Shown: positions 12,273 through 25,763, counted from the stretch's first letter. The stretch is DNA of 64,000 nt from Strongyloides papillosus (GCA_005656395.1 SRSI01000074.1:620001-684000); one strand, 5' to 3'. Notes: generated by a model not told the origin, from the letters alone. Translations and numbers: made by a program.

Positions 12273-12719
12273 CTACAAAAAAAATACTGATAATTTATAT
12301 GCAAAATGAAAAAAATGAAAATTACTGATAAGAGTAGGAAAAATAAGCAAAAAAAATGGGTAGAAATTAAATTAAAAATTGAGCATATAGTGCAATGTAG
12401 TACGCATTTCTCCAATATAAGAGAGTTTATGTATACACTAATCGTTACGATGAAACACGTTCAAATGTTGATAATGTTTTTCTAAGTTTGTATCAACTTT
12501 TGTCCCTGAATAATCGTTAAATATCTTCGAGAAGGTGTACAATGAAAATTGTCTTTTTCTCGTTGTTATAAGCTCTGGAAATTTTAATTTAAAAACAAAA
12601 CTGAATCGTAAGACTATAAATTTATTTTGATTAACACATTAAAAAATATTTTTAAATATATAGAACTAAACTCTTTTTTATAAATACACAAGATAATTTA
12701 AGTATAATGGTTGTGTGAT
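12273..12719. other. Short intergenic spacer
   Basis: Lies between the end of the ABC transporter gene and the start of the small mitochondrial protein gene, both leftward. No further gene seen. Confidence 0.5.
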
Positions 12720-15700
12720 TTATATATCACCGGTTTCATAGTCATCTGCGACAACAGAAAAAATATCATCCAAGTTGACGGGTCTGAAATGATAATCAAC
12801 TACTAAATTTTGCTTGGTCAATTTTTCCAGAGCAATTAACAGGTCTTCAAAAATATTCTCATAATATTTGAGAGTGTACTTTATAGAAGTATGCTGTACA
12901 GAATATTTTGATGCCGTGGCAACATGTGATTCAATGATATTACAAATACTTGATGTCGAGGCATTTTTGGCTTTTATCCGAAGCATATATTGAAAACCAA
13001 GTTCATTTTTCAAAGATTGTATGGTACCTATAATTTTAATTCTTCCATCTACCATTATACATATCTTCTGACAAACTATTTCACATTCTTCCATTGAATG
13101 GGAGCACATAATTATAGTTTTATCAAGTTTACGTAGTTTTTCAATAACATTCCAAATAAATGTTTGACTTTTTGGATCCATACCAGATGTTGGTTCATCA
13201 AGGTAAATAATATTCGGATTTCCTATTATGGCTATACCTGTTTGGAGTTTTCTTTTGTTACCGCCCGAGAGATCTTTAGACAATTTATCGGCATAATCTT
13301 TTAATGACATTTGTTGTAAAACCCATTCAACAATTTTGTTAATTGATTCTTTTGGAATTCCTCTTAACAAGCCATATATTTTTAGATGATTTCTAGGTGT
13401 TAAACTATCATTAAGAGAATGTATTTGAGGGCAATAACTATATGAACCAAATGATCTAGCTTTTCCTATGTCGGGTTGAAGTTTGTTTGTTAACATATAA
13501 AATGTGGTTGACTTTCCAGCACCATTTGTCCCTAAAAATCCTAGACATTCTCCTTTTAAAGCAAACAAGGAAATATCTTTGACTGCAACCTTATTATAAC
13601 TATAAAATTTGGATATATTGTTACAAACAACACCGTACATTGAAGAATTATTATTGAGATCTATTGTTTTAACAATACTTTCTTCATTCAAAACGGTTGG
13701 ATGAGTATTGGTTTTATGCAATAATTCATTTTTAAATGTATTCTTTAAATACCATTTTCTTGCTGTTTTTAAAAGTGGAAAAACACCAAATCCATTGTCA
13801 ACAACCGAAAGAAGTACGATCCTCATTACAAATGTAATTGAAAGCATAACCATATGAATAGGTATCTGATCCCAGTTATACAAAGTTGGTTGTGTAAAGA
13901 TATCATTCATTGTTAAATTATCTTCTTTAATTAAGGAATTTTCTAACTTTCTCATTGTAAATGAATACATTAAAGTTTTGAAAATCGTCATATTAACGTT
14001 AAATTGTGGACATAATGAAAAAAGATATAAACAGATAGATTCTATTATTTTGAATTGATCTGAATTATTTGCTAGTTTTTGAATGACCACAAAGACTACC
14101 TGAAACATTGATCCAAGAAAGAAACTTAATAATCCTGTACCAATATATCCCTTAACTGGATCAGTATATAAATGTTGAGTTATATAAGCAGATAATATAT
14201 AATTAAGTCCAAATAAAAGAAAAACCGCTGTAACTCCAATGAAACATTTCATATTATAGACAATAAATGCTGCATTGAATAGGAAACATATCAATAGAAT
14301 TAAAATTGAACATAATATATAGAGAAAATAATCAAAAGTAAAATAACTAAACCAGTAAACAAACCGTCCAGTTCCAGAACATCTAATAAGTTCATCTATT
14401 AACATAGTCCTTTCTGTTATCAGTAATTTTACACTACCGGCATTACTCATAGTTAGAGAAAATAATATCCCCAATGAAACTACACCCGAAGCTAAAATAT
14501 ATTCAAAGTCTCTTCTAGCTTGAGAAGTTACACCGACCATTGCATGTTTAATAGTAAAAACACCAGCATTATGGTACTGTTTACCCTGTTTTTCATAATT
14601 TTCTCTTAACATTGCAGTGGATAATGAATTTAAAAAAGATGTTGATGAGATATAATATCTATTATTAAACCATATTTTCCCTACTTTTTCTTCAGCAAAA
14701 TTATGAATCAATGTTTGGACTAAAAAATCTATAGGGTAGTGAATTTTCGAAAGGTTATACTTTTGGTGTTCTACTAAATAACTTATATTAACATTTGCTA
14801 AATTTAAAATTGTTGGTAAAATGGATTTCAACCTTTGAAAGCCTATCTCTTCAACCAATTTTTCTTTATCAGTCCGTGATAAGTTGTTTTTTAGGAAAAA
14901 TTGATATCCACCAATCATAAACTCAGAGATTGATCCATTGACATACTTTCCATTCTTATCTGGTTGACCAACTCTTGCTTTTGATATGTCAATAGAAGAA
15001 TAATCTCTTAATGTAATGTTCGGTTGAATTAAAAAAGTTGGCGTTGATACATTAAAATTCGTCAAAGAACAATTCCAATAATTAACATTACAACTACAAG
15101 TAGAGTTGCTCATTGATGACTTAACAGTCGGTTCTTTATCAATTATTGTCGATATGGCGTCATCTTCATAGTCTTCAAATCCATTGCAATTTGCATATGC
15201 TGGAAGATTAGAATCATTATCAAGTCTTTTTGTTGTGCAATAATTTCCCAATCCAGGAGATTTTATCAAATACTTTATAGTAGAATTAGAACTAGAAAAA
15301 TTGAAGTCTTGTTTATGCTCATTATAAGAAAGATATGATTCTAATGAATAAAAATTTAATCCCACAGAAATGTCAACATTTAATGGTGAGTCAACTGTTT
15401 TACTTGCTTCATAAACGTGTGATTTGTCAACAACTGTAGAGTATAGTAATGATAAAATTATTGTAAGCAACGGTAACGTTCTTTGAATCAGTTCAATGAA
15501 GAATTCATTTTTTAATAAATAATATCTTTTTCTAAGTAAAACAAAATATCTAGCCCAAAACAGCTTGATTCTGTTTGTTTCTTCTTTAAATTCTGGATGT
15601 GCTAACTGAAAAACACCATCTGTCGTTTCTGAAGAAGTTATATTTCCATTTACATCCGTACTTGCTGTACTAGTATTAGAAGAATCTTTTCTTTCCGAAA

Positions 15701-18700
15701 GTTTTATAAAGAAATCTTGAAAATCTTGCATGTAAAGTTGAAAATCATCGGAACTTTGTCCAATATTTTCTTTTAAATATGATAGAAGATTTGGAATTAA
15801 CTCATTTTTTTCACGGCGTATTCGATAATACATGTAAAGTGGGGAACACTTTTCTACTGTACAATATTCAGAAATAAATTCTTGGTAATTTACATCTTTA
15901 CATTCATCAATGCATTTCTTTCGAATTTTTAAATAAATTTCATTACCAAGTTGTTCTTTTAAAAATTTTATTGTTCCATCAGCAAAAACTGAACCAGACT
16001 TCATGACTATAATTCTATCACTTAAAGTTTCTGCTTCATCCATATAATGTGTAGATAGAATAATAGTTCTACCCTCTTTTATTTTAAAAATAAGATCCCA
16101 AATATATTTACGTTGTAATGGATCAACACCGGATGTTGGTTCATCTAATATAATTAGTTTTGAATTTCCAAGCAATGCTAACCCCATACAAAGTTTTCTT
16201 TTCATTCCTCCTGAAAGATTCTGTGCTAAGCAATCTTTTTTAAATATTAAATCAGTGTCATATAAAATATTATTAATTTCAATGTCAAGTTTTTTTGTCG
16301 GAATATCCAGTAAACCACCAAAAAATTTAAAATGTTCATAGACTGTAAAACAAGGAAACAAGACATTTTCTTGGGGGCAGATTCCAATCATTCTCCTTAT
16401 CTCATTCATTTCATATCTTGAATCTTTTCCATAGATCGTTGCATATCCAGAGGTAGCTTTTCTCATACCTGATAAAACTTTAACTAGAGTACTCTTACCA
16501 GCTCCATTATGGCCTAAGAAAGCCGTAATTTGATTGCTATAAAAATTCATCGTTGTACCTTTCAAACCATAAACACCATTAGAATATTTTACAACAAGAT
16601 CCTGTACTTGAATACTTCGTACACAACCAGTTGGCATATCTTCAACAATAGAAAAGTGAAAGTCGTCTTTTTCAACATTTTCTTCGTAACAAAATATTTT
16701 CCGAACAATACAAATCCATACTTTCGTATATTCGAATGTTTTTAATAATGGAATAATAATAAAAGCAATTACTGTATAACCAAATGCATCCAAAACCAAT
16801 GCTACATATGCATGCCAAAAATAAAGACCTGTGAATAATTGTAATCTGTAAAAATACTCAGAAAGAGGAGAATCTCCAGGATAGGCATTAACGTATATTT
16901 CTATTAGTGATCCAAAGGTTGATTGTGGAAATATAAACTAAAATGAAAAATATTATAAATATTAGTGTTAACATACAAAAATATAACTTAATCCAAAATC
17001 ACCAATGGCGTGTAAACCTGATGGCATAAATGCCATAATGTAAATGAAAGCAGTTAATCCTGATGCATAGTTAGAATTTTTACAAATACTACATATAGTT
17101 ATGACCTGAGAGGTTGTAGCAATTATATAAAGAACTAAAGGTATGTAGAGGCCCAAGAAATTTACATTTGATAATATTTGTCCATAAACAAGCATAAAAC
17201 AAATTAATACACTAATCAATGAGTTTACGATTATAGTATCTAAAGAATATGCTATGTAATGTAATATTTCAGGTAATCCATTAATATACATCATATCAAC
17301 GATAGATGATTCTTTTTCACTAACAACATTTTTCACTAATAAACCAAATGTAAAGATAAAAGCAGCAACAAAACATAAGCTAATATTATAAGAAACGTCA
17401 AATGGAGACCTAGGTAAAACACATGGTGAAGGTTCTTGTTGTGTGTAAATACCAAATTTCGGAGTTGGTAATTTAGTTTTTTGTTCAATCAAAATTCTAT
17501 CAATAATGTCTTGAAAGTAAATATAACCAGAAGTAAAATATTTGAGATCCTGAGTATAGTCACTTCGAGGAAGGTCTCTAACATGTTCCTTACTGAACAC
17601 TTTAACATCAGAATCAATTAAATAATTAACGGGTCTAATACTATAAATAACAGAATCATTTGAAACTGTAAAATTATAAGTAGTAAACTCTGTTGTATTA
17701 AGTACACTACTGTTGTGCAAAACAATCCCCATGTAAAACATATTATATTTTTGTAAGCAAAACGCTTTATCTTCCATTTCACTTTCATTTTCTACAAATT
17801 TTATACGATCGAAATTTAAACAAGGTATAAGATCTCTAAACTCTTCCGTTAAACTACTGTAAATGTCATCCACAACCATGTCTGTAAATGAAGGATCTGA
17901 GAATAAACCACCATGATTTACTCCGCCATTAAATGAATTTCTTTTATATTTGTACATATCTTCTAAAGGATAATCTTTATCAATATCTCCAAGAATTTCA
18001 ATTATTTTGTTAATACTGCTGTTATTTAAAACTTTTTTAATCAATTCCTTGTTCTTAATAAAATATTTTATATATTCTACTATGTCGCTTAATTGAGAAA
18101 GTCCTTCATTTAATTTATCATAAATAATTTCACTCTCATTATTTTTAGGTGTTATTAAAATATAACCAGCGGCAAGTGGTTTAACTTTTTCTGTTAATTC
18201 ATTAAAATATCGGTAATATTTGCATTTAGAAACTAAACATACATAGATAAAAAAGATATAAGTTTACTTACAGCTTGGTAGTTTAAAACCACCGCAAATA
18301 GTTGTGTCTTCAGTTCTTGATAGTAACAATCTTTCACTCACAAAATCGTTAATGTCAATCGTATCTCTTACTCTATTAGCAAGTGCATCATAACCCGTGT
18401 GTCGCTCTGAATCAATTACTATAGTTCTTCTAATCTTCGTATAATTTAAAACATTCTTCTTTGAAACTACGCCAAGACGGGAAATAAATTTACTTATTTC
18501 ACTCTTATTATTAAAATTGTAAATTTCTCCATTTGATGACACTTTAAATTTTCCTATTTTTTCTGATAAAAATGGAAGATCAATTTCCTGAGATTTATTC
18601 AAATTTTTAATTCCAAACAAATCTTTTAGGTCTTGTTCTGTAAATTGACCAATGTTTTCCCACTCCCCAATAGATTTTAATAATTTCAATGCATTCTCTG

Positions 18701-19072
18701 CACCAGATGATACATCCGATCTTAATATTGTCGTATTTATATACCTTACATCCGCTCCAGAAGTCTCAAACGCCCTACACGGATTTTTTGTTGACACTAA
18801 TAAACCATCTATTACTGGTTGTATGCCAGCCGACGGCAAACCTTTGGCATCATAATGACAGTATGGGTTAGGTAAATTTTCTACAAATGTACGTACTATA
18901 GTTAAAACTATAAACATAGACAGTGGAATGAAGAATTCAAGAAACATGTAACCCTTAAAAAAAATTCATAATTCTAGTAGTTTATATTAAAACGAACCTT
19001 TCTCCTCCATCTTTGTAACCATATTTTTTTCAGTAACAATAACAGCTGTCTAAAAACTCTCCCTACATTCAT
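12720..19072 (-). CDS. ABCA-family full ABC transporter
   Basis: Four exons: 19072-18998, 18953-18272, 18232-16977 and 16937-12720. The three introns are 44, 39 and 39 bp and all keep frame, giving 2076 aa. The order is that of full ABCA proteins: short cytosolic N-terminus (LLLLKKIWLQRWRRK), TM1, a large extracellular loop with Cys and N-glycosylation sites, a TM bundle, NBD1, a second TM/ectodomain half, NBD2. NBD1 has Walker A GHNGAGKST (about 813-821), signature LSGGMKRK and Walker B LIILDEPTSG. NBD2 has GTNGAGKST, LSGGNKRK and IIYLDEPTSG. Both sites look catalytically competent. ABCA transporters move or flip lipids; nematode members include CED-7, needed in cell-corpse engulfment, and the abt genes. 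Which subtype this is cannot be told by eye. The last exon, over 4.2 kb, is unusually long for this gene-dense region. Confidence 0.93.
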
Positions 19073-20753
19073 GACAATAAAAAAAATTTATCTTGAAAAA
19101 TTTTAAAATCGCTAAAAATTTAATTAATTCAAGGAAAAAGATGGTAATTTTATTGCAATTATAGAAGAGTGAATATACAAATATAAACTCACATTAAATC
19201 TGTTATAACATCATAACAAATTATTATATGCTTATATTTATTCATAGAATGACGAATATTTTCTTTTTGTCTTACCTCCACTATACGCTTACCTTTATCA
19301 GTAAAAATCTGTTACATGCATATGTATATATTTTCAATTAATAATATTCTTTCACTTCGTTCTAGTATTAATGTATTAATTTCAGCATTAAAATATATTT
19401 AATAGACGATAAAACTCTTTCTAAAATAATTAAAATTCCCTCCATTCTTTTCTTTTACATTTTTTTTGTAAAAAATTTAAGATATTAAATAACGTTCTTA
19501 TTTGTCATCCTGGATTGTTCACTAAAATTTATTTAATAGATCATGACAGAAAAGGTGATATCCCTGCGTTCAGACACGGGAGCTTCTAAAGAATTTGTGA
19601 CGAATTACATTTACAATTCAACTCCTATATATCACCAAGAAAATAGAGAAGAATGACATTTTAGCTTAACATTTATCAAATACCAAATAACAAGCACAAA
19701 AAAACTACTAATGAAAAAAAATTTACACGAAATTTATAAAATTGCTTTTCTAATGTTTCACAAGTATGAAAATTTTGGTAAAAAACATTTAGCCACCCGT
19801 CGCGACTCAATTTAAAAGTGAAGTAGTTTCTATGAAAAGTAGCGAATCAAATGAGGCTGCACGTAAGTTCACCAAAAAATTGTACGGGAATTTAGATATA
19901 TAGCCAAAGTCTAATTTCCTTTTCCCCGGCCTTGTACTCTACAACGATTTCCTTATTATTGCTGGAAAAGTGTTCCATATGCTGCTGTATTTTACAATTT
20001 AGAATAATATTATTAGTAATAACTAATTTTTTAAATGGTATTTGAACTTATATATGATCTTAATAGTCTTGTTCTGAGGTATTGCACACTTTTTTTTGAA
20101 AAAAAAATATATTAAAATAAAAATTTTTCCCAGTAAATAATCAAATTCTTTTTACAAGCGTCTATTTTTTCATTTTAAAGATATGAAGGCACGATAAACG
20201 CAGTGCTATCACAAACTAAATCCAAAGAATTATCAAAAAAATACCTGCACTATTTCGGATTTTAACCCCCAACGAAATTTAGGAATCGCCGTGAATCTAG
20301 AGAAAAAGAAAATCAGCTCTTGGCGAACTAACGTGTCCCCTGAAAAATAATAAAGCTATCGTACACCTAATTCCTGTACTTTAACTGTAACGTTAAACCG
20401 GGATATAGCTAATTCATCCTGTTTCATTCTATTACATTTTTTACATAGATGTCTATGATATTATTGATAGAATATTTTTAAAATGAAAAGTACAAAACAT
20501 ATTCCATATTTCACATTATTTGGAGATGAGATATGTATTATTCCTAATGAAGATCTCATAAACTTTACTCCAAAAACTATGTAATAATGTGTTTAATAAA
20601 TTGTCACTAGTTTTTTCTTATAAAAAACGTTTAATTTTAGTCATCTAATTAAAGAAATTTTTTAATGATTTTTCAATTGTTATTTATAAATTTTAACTTG
20701 TTTTTCATTATTCATTGTTATTTTTACTAGTGTTCCCATATTATTTGTTTGGA
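19073..20753. other. Intergenic between divergent genes
   Basis: Lies between the leftward ABC transporter and rightward Mios genes. Short stretches (about 19540-19640, 19790-19960, 20200-20420) are less AT-biased than their surroundings but contain no reading frame, tRNA or repeat I can name. An acceptor-like TTTTTAG (complement, about 19112) lies upstream of the transporter ATG, and TTTTTACTAG ends at 20730, 23 bases before the Mios ATG. Confidence 0.5.
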
Positions 20754-23660
20754 ATGTTTACATATTCTCCAAAGATACGATGGCTTGAAACTTCTAATTA
20801 TGAATATATTTTAACTACATCAAAACATATAAAATTATTTTATACTGTTGAGGAAAACGATAAAAGTGAAGTTAAAGAGAAACCTATTCAAATTAAACGA
20901 CTTCCTGGCGATATTATATGTTCTTCTGACATTTGTAATGAACTTTTTGCTTTTGGAAATAATCGTGGTTGTGTTTATTTAACTGATCTTGAGGATCCAC
21001 TACATAGAATAGTTGATATCCGGCCTGAATATAGCAACATTGACGATTGCTTAATTCGAGATATCAAATTTAATCGTGATGATCCAAATGTTATTGCTGT
21101 GACTGCTGATTCGCTTCATTCTGAACATCCAGGTTCAATAGTTAATGTATATGACTTAGGAGAATTTTGTCATGATAATGAAGGTCTTCCATGTATATAT
21201 AATGCATCTTTTGGGCATCGTGTGTTATCATTAAATTGGTTAGACTCTAATCGATATCTAGTTTCATCTGCTAATCAAATGGAAGTATATTCCAGAAATT
21301 GTAATGATGAAGTTGTTGAAAAGTTAATTGTTGAGGAATCAATAACTAACGTTGTAGTGGAACCAAATCAAGGTAATGCATTAGCATGTTATGCTAACGG
21401 TAAAATTTATATTTATGACTTACGAAGATTTAGACAACCAATATATATTATTGATACGGAATTTTCAACACATGAGAATAAAACAAAACATTTTATTGAA
21501 CTTGGGTGGAATAAAAATTCACACTATGATTTATCTATATTATATAAAGGATATCCACTATATAGTGTTACATCATTTGCATCAAGTGATTTTTGTACAG
21601 AAAAACCATTATTAAAGAGTAGAAAAAGTTATGGAAAACATGATCCAGGACATCCGTATATAGTACTACCTATACCACTTCACCAAGATGATGATATCGT
21701 TTCTTTTGATTGGCATCCATCTAAAAAACACCAATTAATCACATTATCTTCGAGGAAGAAAATTTTCATTGATTCAATTGATTTAAGAGGTACAGCACAA
21801 ATATGTCCAACTAGTAAAGTGGTTTGCACATCGTTTGACAATGAAATATTAATTAGAGAATCATATATTAATATTGAAAGTAAAGGACAGTTTGACAGTA
21901 AAAGTGGGAAGAAAAAAAAAGTTAATATGATGAAGGATATTAATGATATTATGAGACAACGAGCTATTAAAGGATTTGGATATGGAGAAAGTGATGACCC
22001 ATTATTATCATGTATTACAAAGTGTCTTCAAATAATAGAAAATGACAATGACATATCCAAAGCACAAAAACGTGATCTTTTAAATGTATGGATTTGGTTG
22101 TCAAGAATGACAACACGTGGAGTTGAAAATGAAATTGTTAATGATAAATATAGATCCAGATTTCCTGGGATGATTGAAATTGCCGAGAATGGTATGGGTA
22201 GGGATGTATCATATTCCGTTGGTCCTCGTATTAAAATTGAACCTAAACAAAAAGATACAAGTAGTCATGGAACATCTTCATCATCAGATGAAGACGAAGT
22301 AGTAATAAAGTATAGATTCTTTCAACATCCCAGAAGAAGAGATATTTTAAAAATTTGTGGCTGGCCAACCGTTGATGATGTTACAAGTCAAGAATATCTT
22401 TCTTTGAAATTTGAACAAGATTTTTCCGAACTTCCGAGATCTTTGACTATTGCCGCATTTTCTGGAAATTTAGATCTTGCTAAAGAGTTAAGTTCTAGAT
22501 TTGTCAGCGAAATTGAAGCTAGAGATGACCATGCAAAATATCTAGAGGTTTTGAAGGAACTTGACAAAATCCTTCAAAGTGGTGTTGGAAAAAAGTTAAA
22601 TAATTATGATATGTTATCAGAGGTTAGATTTTATAATCAATACTTAATGGCACTTTTGATATTTGTCTCTGTTAGGAAGTCAAAAGATAATGAGAAATTT
22701 AAAGAAATTTTTGAGTTGGAACAGATAACATTTTTAGATAAAATTGCTTTTGCTAGTTTATTTTTAACAGATTTAGAATTTTTCCAAGAATGCGAAAGGA
22801 TAAAAGAAACGATGGTAAAAAAAGCACAACTGTCAGCATTAATTATGATGGGATTATATAATGATCAAGAAGTTCATCAATTATTTCATAATTATATTGA
22901 TCGAACTGGTGATATTCAAAATGCGGCATTACTTCTTATTATTGGTGATTGTACTGAGGAAGAAATTATATATTTCGATAAAAGATCATTGATGTTAAAA
23001 GAAGGAGAAACGGGTGTTAAGGAGCGTCAAAAATCTATTGTAAATCCTGATTTATTTTTGTATGAAATATATGCTAAAAGAAATGTTGAAAGAAGTTTAA
23101 TTATTATAAGATGTTATATGGATTTACTTAATTCTTGGTCATTATACTTAAATAGAACATTTTTGGGGTGCTTATCAAAAAATGTGCGCTCTTTAAATTT
23201 TACAAAAGATATCAATGATCATTTTGTTTCCCCAACTGGTAATCCTGTTCAAGTTTCAATATGTTGTAATTTTTGTAAAGAACCAATAACAAAAGATAAG
23301 ACAAAAGTTACACAATGTGAAACTGATATGAAACACCTTTCTTTGTATAAACGAAAAGAAAAAAAAGAAGATGGACGTTCAATGTCATGTAAAAATTGCA
23401 GAAAACCACTACCAAAATGTTCTATATGTCGATTTCATTTTGGAACTCCAATGCATGAAGATGAAAAAATTAATGACGAAACAAATTCTGATAATTGGTT
23501 TACTTGGTGTACAAATTGTTTGCATGGTGGTCATAAAAAACATATTGTTAATTGGTTTCGAGTATTCGATATTTGTCCTGTTTCTGGTTGTGGGTGCCTT
23601 TGTATTATGAGAGATAGAAATGTTTATAAAAATTACACAAAATACAAAGATTCTTTCTAA
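20754..23660 (+). CDS. GATOR2 complex subunit Mios
   Basis: Single long exon, 968 aa from the ATG at 20754. That start is preferred because a TTTTTACTAG acceptor ends 23 bases upstream and no earlier in-frame ATG exists. The N-terminal ~380 residues have WD40-like blades (for example SFDWHPSKKHQLITLS near 315). A helical solenoid follows. The C-terminus (about 835-955) is a Cys/His-rich zinc module: CNFCKEP, CKNCRKPLPKCSICRFHFG, WFTWCTNCLHGGHKKHI and CPVSGCGCLC. This set is characteristic of Mio/Mios. Mios works with WDR24, WDR59, SEH1 and SEC13 in GATOR2, which promotes mTORC1 activity at the lysosome by opposing GATOR1. It is somewhat longer than the human protein (about 875 aa). Absence of introns in nearly 3 kb is notable but not unique in this window. 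Confidence 0.92.
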   Translation: MFTYSPKIRWLETSNYEYILTTSKHIKLFYTVEENDKSEVKEKPIQIKRLPGDIICSSDICNELFAFGNNRGCVYLTDLEDPLHRIVDIRPEYSNIDDCLIRDIKFNRDDPNVIAVTADSLHSEHPGSIVNVYDLGEFCHDNEGLPCIYNASFGHRVLSLNWLDSNRYLVSSANQMEVYSRNCNDEVVEKLIVEESITNVVVEPNQGNALACYANGKIYIYDLRRFRQPIYIIDTEFSTHENKTKHFIELGWNKNSHYDLSILYKGYPLYSVTSFASSDFCTEKPLLKSRKSYGKHDPGHPYIVLPIPLHQDDDIVSFDWHPSKKHQLITLSSRKKIFIDSIDLRGTAQICPTSKVVCTSFDNEILIRESYINIESKGQFDSKSGKKKKVNMMKDINDIMRQRAIKGFGYGESDDPLLSCITKCLQIIENDNDISKAQKRDLLNVWIWLSRMTTRGVENEIVNDKYRSRFPGMIEIAENGMGRDVSYSVGPRIKIEPKQKDTSSHGTSSSSDEDEVVIKYRFFQHPRRRDILKICGWPTVDDVTSQEYLSLKFEQDFSELPRSLTIAAFSGNLDLAKELSSRFVSEIEARDDHAKYLEVLKELDKILQSGVGKKLNNYDMLSEVRFYNQYLMALLIFVSVRKSKDNEKFKEIFELEQITFLDKIAFASLFLTDLEFFQECERIKETMVKKAQLSALIMMGLYNDQEVHQLFHNYIDRTGDIQNAALLLIIGDCTEEEIIYFDKRSLMLKEGETGVKERQKSIVNPDLFLYEIYAKRNVERSLIIIRCYMDLLNSWSLYLNRTFLGCLSKNVRSLNFTKDINDHFVSPTGNPVQVSICCNFCKEPITKDKTKVTQCETDMKHLSLYKRKEKKEDGRSMSCKNCRKPLPKCSICRFHFGTPMHEDEKINDETNSDNWFTWCTNCLHGGHKKHIVNWFRVFDICPVSGCGCLCIMRDRNVYKNYTKYKDSF

Positions 23661-24309
23661 CTGACGGGTTTGAAAATTATATTGTAAAACGCTAAATCCT
23701 TTAATAGTAAAAATTTCCCATACTGATGGTTGTTAACATGCCTTGGTGATACTATAGTTATTCCCATGAACGTAAATTTTTTTATATAAATATTATCTTT
23801 AATAATACCTTTTCTATTTTAAAAAATATGTTGAAACTTTCGATACTTTAATCATGAAAAGTATTATCTGAATTTCTCATTCTTTACATTAATATCAAAG
23901 CAAAAAATTATTTAGTCCCCTGACTTCCATAATTTAGTTTATCACTCAAATAATATAAAATGCACAAAATTTATGCTAAATTACTTTCCTTAAATCTTTA
24001 AGTTTAAAAAGTTATAAATTAAGCTACAATTTTGTTATAAATAATCATTGCATTTTTAAAGTAAAAAAAAATTCACTATAACACCATTTTTAAAATACCA
24101 AATTAAATGATATTGACATGTTTTATTTTAAATATTTTGATTACATCAAAATTACTTTCCATATAATTTAACAATATTCTTTTATAAAATGAATATTAAA
24201 TTTCTATTGCTTATTAATATTTAAATTATTTCGTGTGATTATTATAAAATCAACAGATTTCAGTTCGATCATATTGAATATTTTTTCATTTTTTAAAACT
24301 TTTTTATAG
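23661..24309. other. Intergenic spacer between same-strand genes
   Basis: AT-rich, no gene seen. It ends in a TTTTTTATAG acceptor-like site placed directly before the next ATG. Confidence 0.5.
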
Positions 24310-25560
24310 ATGCCTAAAAGGAAAATAAGTCCCCAGAAACAAGTTGATGTGCCAGCAAGTAAAAAAAAAGTATTTTCCATTTTTGAGAAAAAAATGCCAA
24401 TACAAAAAACTGGAACATGGTATTGTGACGATAAAATTTGGGTTTTTACACATTTTGATGTAGAAGCAAAGGAAAAAGTTGCTGGTTTCGACTTAGATCA
24501 TACTCTTATTAGACCGACTAATGGGGCTACACATCCAAGGCATGACTTAGATTGGGAGTTTTGTTTTGATAATGTTACTGAGGAACTAAAAAAATTATAT
24601 GATAATGGGTATAAACTTATTTTATTTACTAACCAAAAAGGAATTTCAAGTAAAAAAAATACTAACATTAACCTGAAAAACCGAATTGAAAATATTGTAG
24701 AGAAAATTAATTTACCCCTCCAAGTATTTATTTCAACCGGTCATCCTAAATATAGAAAGCCATCAAAAGGCATGTGGGAATTATTATGTGAAATGTACAA
24801 TGATAATATTCCCATAAATCTTTCAAATTCTTTCTATGTTGGTGATGGTGCAGGAAGATTAGGAGAACCCATTTTACCAAAGAAAGACTTTTCTGATAGT
24901 GATAGATTATTCTCACTCAATGTTGGGATTATTTTTAAAACACCAGAAGAGTTTTTTAAAAAAACCAAATATACAGGTGGTTATTTCGATGCGTTATTCA
25001 ATCCAAAAATATTTTTTGATAGAAAATTACCACTTTTAGTACCCGAAAATGCAGAAATAATATCGAGTGAACCAGAAATTGTACTACTTGTTGGCATAAC
25101 AGGTTCTGGGAAGTCGTTTTTTGCATCAAAATATCTTGATGTTAATAACTACCATATAATTAGTGATTCCAAAAAACTCAAAGGCAATATTTTTCAAAAT
25201 CCATTAAATGTTATTGAAGGATTTTTAAACGATGGGAAAAATATTGTTATTGACGAAGGAAATCTAGAAAAATCAACTAGAAAATTTTGGATTGATATTG
25301 CTAAAAAATTGAAAATCAATATTCGATGTTTTTATTTTGACTTATATGTATATCATTGTTGTCATAATATGGCTTATAAACAAATCATTGATGAATGTAA
25401 ATACGATCCATCTACAAAATCATTAGTTAAGCGTAGTCAAAAAATTTTACAACCACCAACATATGAAGAAGGTTTTAAAGAAATTGTAAAAGTAAACTTT
25501 CTTCCTCATTTTGAAAATAAAGAATATGCAAATATTTATAAAAGCTTTTTACCACTATAA
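24310..25560 (+). CDS. Polynucleotide 5'-kinase/3'-phosphatase
   Basis: Single exon, 416 aa. Residues ~55-225 are the HAD phosphatase: nucleophile motif DLDHT (Asp61, Asp63), LFTNQKGIS (motif II Thr), and a SFYVGDGAGR loop supplying the late Asp. Residues ~255-400 are the kinase: P-loop GITGSGKS (262-269) and an IVIDEGN segment. The enzyme restores 5'-phosphate and 3'-OH ends during single-strand break repair and end joining. The vertebrate N-terminal FHA domain that binds phosphorylated XRCC1/XRCC4 is absent; only ~40 basic residues precede the catalytic part, as in nematode and some fungal forms. An acceptor TTTTTTATAG abuts the ATG, indicating a trans-spliced message with essentially no native 5' UTR. 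The next gene starts ~200 bp downstream on the same strand, a spacing compatible with an operon. Confidence 0.93.
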   Translation: MPKRKISPQKQVDVPASKKKVFSIFEKKMPIQKTGTWYCDDKIWVFTHFDVEAKEKVAGFDLDHTLIRPTNGATHPRHDLDWEFCFDNVTEELKKLYDNGYKLILFTNQKGISSKKNTNINLKNRIENIVEKINLPLQVFISTGHPKYRKPSKGMWELLCEMYNDNIPINLSNSFYVGDGAGRLGEPILPKKDFSDSDRLFSLNVGIIFKTPEEFFKKTKYTGGYFDALFNPKIFFDRKLPLLVPENAEIISSEPEIVLLVGITGSGKSFFASKYLDVNNYHIISDSKKLKGNIFQNPLNVIEGFLNDGKNIVIDEGNLEKSTRKFWIDIAKKLKINIRCFYFDLYVYHCCHNMAYKQIIDECKYDPSTKSLVKRSQKILQPPTYEEGFKEIVKVNFLPHFENKEYANIYKSFLPL

Positions 25561-25763
25561 AACAAAAAAAAAACAACTAAAAATAAACAAAAATTTGATT
25601 AATCACTAATTCATTGTGTAGATTATTTTTTAAATTTCACTTTTATTGTCATTTTTTTAAATTTTACATTTTGTTTATATTGATGAGTATAAATATTTAT
25701 CTTTGTATGTTGAAAAATTATTCATTCTTATAGCAATAAATCAAGGGTATTTTATATCATATA

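Noticed and set aside
20715..20753. Extended N-terminus for Mios from a TTG codon
   Set aside because: No ATG in the extension and a probable trans-splice acceptor (TTTTTACTAG, ending 20730) lies inside it; the ATG at 20754 fits the family start.
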